From positions 1 to 43,337 of the forward strand of contig JAHFNO010000011.1 in the NCBI GenBank assembly GCA_023267275.1: a stretch of 43,337 bases of DNA. Reading direction: 5' to 3'. Positions 35,979 to 43,337 of this stretch are shown one piece after another. Both the position numbers and the translations under genes were made by a program. The notes under the pieces were generated by a model. That model had not been told where the DNA came from, searched no databases, and saw only the letters and a program-made list of their open reading frames with translations. Source of the DNA: Candidatus Nomurabacteria bacterium (GTDB lineage: Bacteria; Patescibacteriota; Minisyncoccia; Phycocordibacterales; UBA9973). The stretch's first letter is position 1, and every line of letters begins with the position of its first letter.

Positions 35979-36394
35979 ATTATTGAAAAATTATTTTTTG
36001 ATAAAAACACTGACACAGTAGCAAAAATGCTGCGACTAACGAACTTTTGTTGTTATACCAATCAAAAATACGGGTTCATCAGTTTTGGGAGAGCAGGAAA
36101 CCCACAGCCCCCCAAACCCCCCAAAATACAGGGATATTTTCGGCTTCGATGCAGAAATCTTTTTCCGTTTTTTCTCGGGATTTCTTAGGTCTCACTCTAG
36201 AAACTCATAGCAATTTTATTAGCCGTAGTTTCCGTAATTTGTTATCCGCCAAGACCACTCTGCATAGCAACGGACAACACAATGGGTTCAGCTCCGTCTT
36301 CGCGAGGTTTCCCCACCCAATGATTTAATAGCTATACGAGAGCGGCTCATTGGTTCGCCAACCGTTATCTCTCGCGGGTAGGATCATTACTGAT

Positions 36395-36434
36395 CCTGAA
36401 TTGCCAACATCTATGCGGGCAATTCAGGATTTGC
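36395..36434. terminator. Inverted repeat, likely terminator for the 36411-36584 mini-ORF
   Basis: ATCCTGAATTGCC..11 nt..GGCAATTCAGGAT. Confidence 0.5.
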
Positions 36435-36584
36435 AATTTCCATTTTTAAATATTCGGCATGAATTGTGAGTAGAAGATTGCCGATCTCTTCAACTTCGCT
36501 GTCGAGTAAGTTGCGTTCAAAATCTTCTCCGTACTTGCGGAGAACATTTCTCAAATCTTCAATTGCGTTCTTGCTCAACTGCAT
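36411..36584 (-). CDS. 57-aa small acidic helical protein
   Basis: MQLSKNAIEDLRNVLRKYGEDFERNLLDSEVEEIGNLLLTIHAEYLKMEIANPELPA*; below the ORF-track cutoff. Confidence 0.6.
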   Translation of the reverse strand: MQLSKNAIEDLRNVLRKYGEDFERNLLDSEVEEIGNLLLTIHAEYLKMEIANPELPA

Positions 36585-36727
36585 ATTTTTTTATGCAGTA
36601 CCTTGCACAACTTGCAAAAAAACCCGCTATTTTGTTAGCAGGTATCTCACGCCTTTCGGCGACCCGCCAACAAAGCAGAGGGCTTTGAATGGTCAAGTTC
36701 GCGCGTTGAGACTACGCTGAACAAAAA

Positions 36728-36765
36728 AATAGACCGTAACCAAATTATGGTTGCGGTCTATTTTT
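36728..36765. terminator. Bidirectional terminator
   Basis: AAAAATAGACCGTAACCaaattatGGTTGCGGTCTATTTTT. Confidence 0.8.
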
Positions 36766-37133
36766 CACTTAATATTGGAAAGTAGCACCGCCACGATAAC
36801 GTGATGGGTCTGCTTTCAAACATTGAGTTGTTAGAAGGCCAAGAGTTCTGAAAAGGTACCTCAGTAAACATTGAATTGTTATATGCGAGGACTCAGCAAA
36901 AAATGCTGACATGAGTTCTGGTTGGGTATTCGTGCACGCTTACAAAGTACTACTACAACGTAGTATATTCCTTTCAACAAAAATTGCCACAGTCCAGAAT
37001 AAGTCCGGGTGTGGATAAACTTTTATAAAAATGTTGGAATAGGCACTATATTCATCCTGCACTTTACTGTGGTTTTTCGACATTTCGCACAAGGAATATT
37101 CAATTTGAGCCTTATTTTTCAATGCAAATATCC

Positions 37134-37162
37134 TTGACATTTTAACAAAAATGGTATATAAT
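37134..37162 (+). promoter_or_regulatory. Consensus sigma70 promoter, cassette A
   Basis: TTGACA-17 nt-TATAAT. Confidence 0.85.
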
Positions 37163-37168
37163 GTAAGA

Positions 37169-37227
37169 AAGATTAGGAAATAACGGAGTGATCGAAAATT
37201 TCGATCTTTGCGCTATTTCTTAATCTT
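37169..37227 (+). promoter_or_regulatory. 5' UTR hairpin, cassette A
   Basis: AAGATTAGGAAATAACG / CGCTATTTCTTAATCTT with inner GATCGAA-aat-TTCGATC. Confidence 0.75.
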
Positions 37228-37249
37228 AAACACTTTTAAATAGATAATT

Positions 37250-38050
37250 ATGAGCAAGTTAAATCCCGGGAACATCAGTTCCTCTACCGACGAAGGTCGT
37301 CGTTATTTTGTGAACGCAGATGGTACATCCACTGTTATCTGGCACCCAAATTCCCCATATCCTAGAAATATCTACGCTATGTTGGAAAGTGGTGGGTATA
37401 TGGGAATGTCATTTGGCTTCACTGGCGGAACAAGTGGACACACCCTTAAAGGAGACGTGTTCACGCTGTACGTACCGTGTGAGATGGTTTTCAGGGAGGC
37501 ATTGGTTCCACCGCGTGCGTTGTATGAGTCATCAACTTTTCTTTTCAACGAGGATTGTATTGATGATTTGAATGGAGTCCGCTATGACGACTATGTTAAG
37601 TTCCGTAAGGACACCTACAAACTTTTCCCCGGCAAAGGGCTGATGAAAAGAGGTGAGAAACTAACGTATGCTGAAATAGAGACACCTCAACGCTACAACG
37701 AGGGTGACATAGTATTAATTGTAGCTGCTCCTGATGAGGAAGGAGTCAAAATGGCGCAATCTATTATGTTACGGAAAGGAGAGACAGAAGTTGTTTTGCC
37801 AAGCACGAATATGCTCGACAACGACTGGGTGCCTACCGCTCCACTGGAAGAGATGCTTACATGGTTTCCCGAGAAAGAAGAATTTACGTTACAAATGCAG
37901 GGCGATGACTACGGGCTTGAGCAGAAAGAGTTAAACCCTCTTCCTGCCTATCTCGAAGGAAAGTGCATTAAAGCATTTGAGTACGTGAAAAAACCGTTTT
38001 CGGACTATGAGATTGTAGGTAAGAAGGCTCTGCCTTCACCCGTTTCTTAG
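37250..38050 (+). CDS. Hypothetical protein, cassette A
   Basis: 266-aa intact ORF behind a consensus promoter. Confidence 0.75.
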   Translation: MSKLNPGNISSSTDEGRRYFVNADGTSTVIWHPNSPYPRNIYAMLESGGYMGMSFGFTGGTSGHTLKGDVFTLYVPCEMVFREALVPPRALYESSTFLFNEDCIDDLNGVRYDDYVKFRKDTYKLFPGKGLMKRGEKLTYAEIETPQRYNEGDIVLIVAAPDEEGVKMAQSIMLRKGETEVVLPSTNMLDNDWVPTAPLEEMLTWFPEKEEFTLQMQGDDYGLEQKELNPLPAYLEGKCIKAFEYVKKPFSDYEIVGKKALPSPVS

Positions 38051-38115
38051 GGAGAATAAGAAAAAAAGGTAGTAGCACAAATCCCTTTCGTAAACTTGTG
38101 CAAAAAATATTTAAA

Positions 38116-38150
38116 GGCCAGTTTCATTCATTTGGAACTGGTTCTTTTTT
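38116..38150 (+). terminator. Terminator, cassette A
   Basis: CCAGTTtCattcatttgGaACTGGTTCTTTTTT. Confidence 0.8.
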
Positions 38151-38157
38151 ATGATTA

Positions 38158-38186
38158 TTGACATAATCATTTTTATACTATATAAT
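38158..38186 (+). promoter_or_regulatory. Consensus sigma70 promoter, cassette B
   Basis: TTGACA-17 nt-TATAAT. Confidence 0.85.
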
Positions 38187-38197
38187 GTGGACGAGCA

Positions 38198-38259
38198 AGT
38201 TAAGAAATAGCAGAGCATTTGAAAAGACAAAAATTCAAATTTTTTGCTATTTCTTAACT
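38198..38259 (+). promoter_or_regulatory. 5' UTR hairpin, cassette B
   Basis: AGTTAAGAAATAGCA / TGCTATTTCTTAACT perfect 15 bp, inner ATTTGAA/TTCAAAT. Confidence 0.8.
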
Positions 38260-38284
38260 AAAACAACTTTAAAATTTCACCTTT

Positions 38285-38554
38285 ATGGACACGAACGATA
38301 AGAATGTATCGGCATTAATTAATGGGGCACTTACTTCTAACGGGAATAACAGCTACTGCTTCAAAAGCTCTGCAGTTAACCCCGGCCTCGGCATGGTACT
38401 TTGTTCACTTTCTGAATTTACTGCTGACAGAAAAATTGAAGTTACCAGCGAAAGATCGAAAGGAGAACTGAGAGGAGCACCTGTTATTCTGGCAACGTTC
38501 ACTGTTGCGGAAGACAAGCTCGCTGCTTTCGAAGAAAAATACAAGGAGAAATAA
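38285..38554 (+). CDS. Hypothetical protein, cassette B
   Basis: 89-aa ORF behind a consensus promoter. Confidence 0.7.
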   Translation: MDTNDKNVSALINGALTSNGNNSYCFKSSAVNPGLGMVLCSLSEFTADRKIEVTSERSKGELRGAPVILATFTVAEDKLAAFEEKYKEK

Positions 38555-38575
38555 TCCCCTTGCAGCGAATATTAA

Positions 38576-38610
38576 GACCGGTTTCATTTATTTGAAACCG
38601 GTTCTTTTTT
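38576..38610 (+). terminator. Terminator, cassette B
   Basis: ACCGGTTTCatttattTGAAACCGGTTCTTTTTT. Confidence 0.85.
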
Positions 38611-38612
38611 AT

Positions 38613-38912
38613 TTACCCCAAAATCTTCGCCTTGTGCGCCTTGAACTCGTCCTCGGTAATAGCTCCATCCTGCTTCAGCTTGAATAACTCTGCAAGCTCA
38701 CTCGCAGTGTTCTTGCTTGGTTCGGTCGTTTTGATTACTACCGCCGGTGCTGCATCTTTCGAGAGTGCCCACGACAAAGCGACGATCCAGCCGATGCACG
38801 TCCATCCTAGGAAAAAATTAACTACGAGAATTGAACTCGCGTTTTTCTTTTTGCGCGAGTACGCCGAGATCGAGGGAATAAAATATAAAATTATGAGTAA
38901 AAATATCAACAT
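38613..38912 (-). CDS. Superinfection-immunity-like membrane protein with SHOCT tail
   Basis: SSILVVNFFLGWTCIGWIVALSWAL is Imm_superinfect-like; tail AELFKLKQDGAITEDEFKAHKAKILG. Start set near MLIFLLIILYF (approximate). Confidence 0.8.
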   Translation of the reverse strand: MLIFLLIILYFIPSISAYSRKKKNASSILVVNFFLGWTCIGWIVALSWALSKDAAPAVVIKTTEPSKNTASELAELFKLKQDGAITEDEFKAHKAKILG

Positions 38913-39074
38913 GGGGGTATTTTTTGTAAAAATTGGTAATAGTGGGCGGTCACGCGGGGCGACGCTTGCCCACGTTCGCCACACGTTGCGCCACGTGCCG
39001 ACATTCTCGGCAGATCGGTATCATTTACCGATCAGGGCAATTTATACCCCACGTGCGCGAACATGGTGCGAGGG

Positions 39075-39560
39075 CTAGAGGCAGGAAGTCGCCGAACCGA
39101 GAGGATAGCTCTCAACTTTCGCTACGCCGGTCGAGTCGCTACAAGCGTACTCGCTGTTATCGCTGAGTGGCGCAGATGCCGCCCATGCCGATCCGTCTTT
39201 TGCCTCGTTGCAGACGTGCCTGTCCCTTCCGGCGATTTCTGCGCCACTGAGCAAGTGCAAGAAATCCGCATCGGAACACACGCCCTTGTAGGTCGCATCG
39301 TTACCGGTCGAAGAGTAATACAATTCGGCTTGTGCGCGAGCTGAAGACATTACGCCTTGGATTTTTGCATCCATCGCAGTGCTACGCGCGCTGTCCAAGC
39401 TGTCGGAAACGGCACTGCCGAGCGTGTCGGTAATGACGTGCTGTATCTGGTACGACTTGTATTCCATACCGATCAAAAATCCGATGAGTAAAAGCACAAT
39501 CGAAAAAACAATTTTCCCTGTCTGCGTTGCAAAGAACTTGTCGCTGTCGCTTTGGTTCAT
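39075..39560 (-). CDS. Membrane-anchored protein with type IV pilin-like C-terminal head
   Basis: TM near N-term (GKIVFSIVLLLIGFLIGMEY); IQGVMSSARAQAELYYSSTGNDATYKGVCSD resembles CPR pilin-like head sequences, but no GFTLIE prepilin motif. Confidence 0.65.
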   Translation of the reverse strand: MNQSDSDKFFATQTGKIVFSIVLLLIGFLIGMEYKSYQIQHVITDTLGSAVSDSLDSARSTAMDAKIQGVMSSARAQAELYYSSTGNDATYKGVCSDADFLHLLSGAEIAGRDRHVCNEAKDGSAWAASAPLSDNSEYACSDSTGVAKVESYPLGSATSCL

Positions 39561-39603
39561 ACGTTTTACTTTTTTGTTGCTATTAGTAAATCCGAGGAAC
39601 GGG

Positions 39604-39751
39604 CAACAAAGAACCCGTCACAGAGAGCGAGGGGTTTTAATCCCTCCATACACCTTTCGATGTACGGCCAACAACGACAGCCCCCGTATGACGGGTTCTT
39701 TATCGTTGTTGGTCTTTTTTCACCATACCGTCGATTGCTCGACGGGTTAGG
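39604..39751 (-). ncRNA. Candidate structured RNA 'copy 2', same architecture as 29930-30074
   Basis: Minus strand: CCTAACCCGTCGAGCAATCGACGGTATGG; P2 CCAACAACGA/TCGTTGTTGG; PK AAAGAACCCGTCA/TGACGGGTTCTTT; P3 CCGTACATC-GAAA-GGTGTATGG; P4 GAGGG-attaaaa-CCCCTC. Confidence 0.8.
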
Positions 39752-39837
39752 CTACTCGTATTCAGTTGTGATTAAAGTATAGCATTTTGGATTCATCATT
39801 AAAACACATCTTTACTTAAGTGCTTATTTAAGAGAGA

Positions 39838-40359
39838 ATGGCTTTATATAAGGCATCTATGGATTTTATAATTTCATTTTTTTGTAATAGCGATATACCT
39901 GTACTAGCCCACAATTCGGGACTAGCTTGCCTGACGATTTTGATTCCAGTTGCGATCGCCATTTTTACGAGTGAAAAAGATTTTCGTGAACTCGACAATC
40001 ATGTAATCCTCGATCATGTGATTCGAGCGAAAGACCTTTTGCTTTATTCAGCCATGATATTCTTGCCATTCTTTTTTTGGCAAGACTCTTCTCTGCTGTG
40101 GCGAATCGCCGAACTACTCCTTTGGGCAAGAGGCATGTATCTCTTGTGCAAGAGCTTGTCTCTTTCGTATTGGTGGTTGAAAGGTAACAAGTTCGCATTG
40201 CGTTTCGACTACTTAAAAAGTCTCACCAACAAAAAAGACATGGAGGAATCATGGCGCTCGGTATGGGAAAGCGACAAGGTTAATTCGGCAAACGAAAAAG
40301 ACTTCTTCGATATTTTTTCAAAGACTATAAATCAACTAATCACTCCTGACCATGAATGA
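39838..40359 (+). CDS. Hypothetical membrane protein, operon gene 1
   Basis: Multiple TM segments; 8-nt overlap with the next gene. Confidence 0.75.
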   Translation: MALYKASMDFIISFFCNSDIPVLAHNSGLACLTILIPVAIAIFTSEKDFRELDNHVILDHVIRAKDLLLYSAMIFLPFFFWQDSSLLWRIAELLLWARGMYLLCKSLSLSYWWLKGNKFALRFDYLKSLTNKKDMEESWRSVWESDKVNSANEKDFFDIFSKTINQLITPDHE

Positions 40360-41368
40360 GGAACTAAAAATAGCTTCAAAACTGCTCAGTGATTTCAGGA
40401 ACTACGCCAGCAAGCGCTCCAGTTTTTTTATGTCTCACAATGCTCTTCCTCCAGTATTGGAATGGCATATACAGATATGGCGCAAAGAGGTCGGACTTCT
40501 TGGTCAAGGAGGCAACACTCTCGATCTTTGGTCTCTCTACAGTCAACTCGACAGAGAACTTGATTCTATTCTCGCTGACATTACTAACAGAGTTCTAACT
40601 GAGGCTACCATGGACTCGTTCATCTTTTTTGATGAGTTCAAGAAGCACATTGCGAAGTACAAGGACGAGAAGATCAAAGTCAAAGAGAACGACCATACCT
40701 ATGCTCAGCATTTTCTAGGAAACTTTTTTAGAATCTTCTTTGAAAAAATTGAAGCTTCACCAGACAGACGAAACATCTGGGAACATTATTTCCCAGACAG
40801 CTTGAAAGTCCATTCAGCTACCGTGGTAACAGATACGCTACAACATGCGGTTCTTAACCAGTATTTGCCATGGGCAGGCGGTAGAATCGGTCGCACAAAC
40901 GCAAAGAAAGAATATGACAGCTCTCTCGATGAGGTAACTGAAAATCTCTTCCCTGAGGTTGATCCTATTTTATGGGCAGAAATACTTACTTTTGTTTTTT
41001 CTCCCTACAACCCGAAAGATCGTTTGAAATATGTAATAGAACAGAGACCTCTTATTTTCGGGTCTTCAAGAATGACCATGTATAGTGGATACGTTGACGA
41101 CAAAGAGGATTCTCAAAAGAAAGCAACGGAGTTTTTTCAGTCTGTAAGAGAATCAGAAAAAGACGAGACCCTAAAAATGTTAGATTCTTTCATTAAGATA
41201 ATCCCACTTTTCCACCAGACATTTTCAAAGGAAAATCTGCTTGATCTGATTCGACAAAGCGAAGCGTTGACATATCCCGAAGATTCAGAAAATGAAGAAA
41301 GGAAGAAAACGCTTACTGAGGTCTTCAAAGAATTACTCGCCAAGCTCGAAAAGAGCGTTAAGCAATAA
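40352..41368 (+). CDS. Hypothetical protein, operon gene 2
   Basis: 338-aa soluble-looking ORF. Confidence 0.75.
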   Translation: MNEELKIASKLLSDFRNYASKRSSFFMSHNALPPVLEWHIQIWRKEVGLLGQGGNTLDLWSLYSQLDRELDSILADITNRVLTEATMDSFIFFDEFKKHIAKYKDEKIKVKENDHTYAQHFLGNFFRIFFEKIEASPDRRNIWEHYFPDSLKVHSATVVTDTLQHAVLNQYLPWAGGRIGRTNAKKEYDSSLDEVTENLFPEVDPILWAEILTFVFSPYNPKDRLKYVIEQRPLIFGSSRMTMYSGYVDDKEDSQKKATEFFQSVRESEKDETLKMLDSFIKIIPLFHQTFSKENLLDLIRQSEALTYPEDSENEERKKTLTEVFKELLAKLEKSVKQ

Positions 41369-41373
41369 ATCAT

Positions 41374-41943
41374 ATGCACCATCATCACATCTACGATTTT
41401 TTTAATAACGCTTCGGTCGCTGGAATCATCACTGTAGCCCTCGGAGGTCTAGCTGGTCTTTTCATCTACCGAAACCAGAAAGACATCGACCGACAGTATT
41501 CTGCTCAGGAGAAAGTCGGCGAAGCTCTCATGCTTCTGGTAGAGCATTGCAAGGTGGTAAATCAGTCCTTGCACCGCCTGACGAAAACCTTTGCTATGGT
41601 TGTAAAATCGAACGATAAGGAGCGCATGGATCGCTTCATGGACGAATCTTTACCTTACGAAACAAAGATATTTGTAGAGGCTCTCATGTATAAAATACCC
41701 GACGATATGAGCAAAATCGAAAGCATGATCGCTCTGTATTTCAATGATAATGAGTGCCTCAAAAATGCCCACAAAGAAATCTTCATCAAGCTCAAAGCTT
41801 GGCACGATTTCATCGGCGAAAACGGATTTGCTTCTGGTGCTTTTCCAATCACAAAACAAGTCCCCGATGTTCCTGAACTGTCTCTCGACGGTCTTACCGA
41901 CTCAGTCAAAGAGTTTATTAGCATAATGAAGAGTCACTCCTAA
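41374..41943 (+). CDS. Hypothetical single-TM protein, operon gene 3
   Basis: ASVAGIITVALGGLAGLFIYR TM then a charged region. Confidence 0.75.
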   Translation: MHHHHIYDFFNNASVAGIITVALGGLAGLFIYRNQKDIDRQYSAQEKVGEALMLLVEHCKVVNQSLHRLTKTFAMVVKSNDKERMDRFMDESLPYETKIFVEALMYKIPDDMSKIESMIALYFNDNECLKNAHKEIFIKLKAWHDFIGENGFASGAFPITKQVPDVPELSLDGLTDSVKEFISIMKSHS

Positions 41944-42602
41944 TGAATGACCGAATGTTTAATGAGAAAATGGTGAGCTGTAGAGCACTTCTACTTCTCC
42001 AGAATACAGCGATTACAAACATCCTTGAAAAGCGTCTTGTCTTTGAACGACTAGACGCGATCATAAAAGCAAATGAGCAATTAAAAGTCTACAATATATT
42101 CTGGGACTGGTATTTTTATAACTACATCGACTCACAAGTGATGGAACTTATGAGGATTTTGGATCAGGACGAATCTTCGAAAAACTTTACTCGCTTGCTC
42201 GACTCATTACTCAGCGGAGCGACTGTTGACGCGGGATTTTTCACAAGAATCCACGAAGCACTAAAAAGCGCTTCGGGCATGGCGAGTCCGATGTTTGATT
42301 CACTTGTACCATTACTTACCACTGCTGAAATAGAAGCAGACAAAACGCTTCTTGAAAGCGAGACGAATGTTGTTCTAGTCAGAAATTATAGAGACTGGAA
42401 AGTTGCCCACAACGATCCACAGAAATGGGAGAGGCTTGGACTCAACCTTGCAAAACTAAATGAGTGCATTGATCTTGTTCACGAGAAAGTCCGTCGCTAC
42501 GAGCTTTTCCTAAATGGTAGTGGTTATCCTGATACTGGTCTGACCCCAACCATCACCTATGACTGGGAAGCTATTTTCAGAGTACCTTGGATAAATAGTT
42601 GA
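41943..42602 (+). CDS. Hypothetical protein, operon gene 4
   Basis: 219-aa ORF; TAATGA overlap with gene 3. Confidence 0.75.
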   Translation: MNDRMFNEKMVSCRALLLLQNTAITNILEKRLVFERLDAIIKANEQLKVYNIFWDWYFYNYIDSQVMELMRILDQDESSKNFTRLLDSLLSGATVDAGFFTRIHEALKSASGMASPMFDSLVPLLTTAEIEADKTLLESETNVVLVRNYRDWKVAHNDPQKWERLGLNLAKLNECIDLVHEKVRRYELFLNGSGYPDTGLTPTITYDWEAIFRVPWINS

Positions 42603-42608
42603 TTTACA

Positions 42609-42642
42609 TAAAAAATTAGACACAGTTTTTAGCTGTGTCTAA
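42609..42642 (+). terminator. Operon terminator
   Basis: TTAGACACAGtttttaGCTGTGTCTAAT. Confidence 0.65.
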
Positions 42643-42670
42643 TGATTCGCACGATATTCTCTTATGTTCT

Positions 42671-43303
42671 TTACTGTGCAGGTGCTCCTTTAATTTGTCT
42701 TACAAAATCAACAATGTCTTTCATTGCGCCAAACTCAGGATTTACGAATCCCGTAATCATGGTTTGCAAGTGACAAATAACAACAATAACACCAATTACG
42801 CCCATAGCCCAGAAAATGAAACAAAGGAATCCCCAAGCATTTACTGGCACAGTCGCTTTTGAATCTTCAACGTCCGTTACTTCTGAAACATCAATTTTTT
42901 TCCACTTCGCCGCCATGGTTGTTTTCCATGCAAGCCTTAATGAAATAATGCTAAAAATCAGAACGACAAGCCACATTATAGATTTTACTATCTGTTGCTG
43001 TACCAGAACTTTGTACACATGCTCGGCACCAACTTTCAGGGCTTGTGCCATGCCCTCTATCCCAGAACGAATGTCTTTATAGACAGAGCCAAAGCTGATC
43101 TGGGAAGAATCAGCGAGATTCTTGAATGCACTGTCAACACCGTGAAGTGCATTTTTTGCGTCACCCGCGACACCTTTTGTGATGTCAGTGACATTCTTTT
43201 TCATGTTGGTGTAAACATTACTGGTATCTTTCTGTGCCAGTGACAGTTGCGTGGACGCGAAAAATGCAAGCGTCAGTAAAAGGAGAATCTTTTTCATTTT
43301 CAA
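42671..43303 (-). CDS. Hypothetical secreted/membrane protein
   Basis: Signal peptide KKILLLLTLAFFASTQLSLAQ and two further TM segments. Confidence 0.7.
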   Translation of the reverse strand: MKMKKILLLLTLAFFASTQLSLAQKDTSNVYTNMKKNVTDITKGVAGDAKNALHGVDSAFKNLADSSQISFGSVYKDIRSGIEGMAQALKVGAEHVYKVLVQQQIVKSIMWLVVLIFSIISLRLAWKTTMAAKWKKIDVSEVTDVEDSKATVPVNAWGFLCFIFWAMGVIGVIVVICHLQTMITGFVNPEFGAMKDIVDFVRQIKGAPAQ

Positions 43304-43337
43304 ATACGTTTTTGTTTCTCACAGATATGCTGTGGCC

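Noticed and set aside
36595-36770. A third copy of the pseudoknotted RNA near 36.6-36.8 kb
   Set aside because: There is a GAAA-capped CGCC/GGCG hairpin and a CCTGCTA/TAGCGGG hairpin, but the CCTAACCCGTCGAGCAATCG core and the crossing helix are missing.

Overview
Window from a bacterium that looks like a Candidate Phyla Radiation / Patescibacteria lineage (inferred from the 16S character, PG-binding/DUF11-like surface proteins, and AT-rich gene starts without Shine-Dalgarno sites). Roughly 1-23.4 kb is chromosomal: a 3' part of a 16S rRNA with a ~130-nt insertion and a divergent 3' tail, RNase P RNA (minus strand), secA, NUDIX, rsmE, DedA, a histidine kinase/response regulator/TrmB group, and a DUF3494 ice-binding protein next to a sortase. 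At ~23.6-24.0 kb a tRNA-Asn(GUU) is split in its anticodon by a 324-nt Azoarcus-type group I intron. The intron's 3' exon abuts an accessory region (24-43 kb) with a large serine recombinase, a catalytic-domain-less recombinase paralog, an excisionase-like HTH, a gpII/X-like replication protein, a second large serine recombinase, and many unknown proteins. The best candidates for undescribed biology are: (1) two copies of a ~145-nt pseudoknotted RNA (29930-30074 + and 39604-39751 -). Its stems covary, and each copy leads into a gene set with a membrane-anchored protein and a near-identical SHOCT tail. (2) Two gene cassettes at 37.1-38.6 kb sharing promoter, 5' hairpin and terminator architecture. 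(3) A ~57-nt two-hairpin repeat found in rnpB (twice), in the tRNA-Asn group I intron, and in degenerate form after the 16S. (4) A tightly packed four-gene operon of unknown membrane and soluble proteins (39838-42602). No CRISPR array was seen. All family calls are by eye; no search was run.
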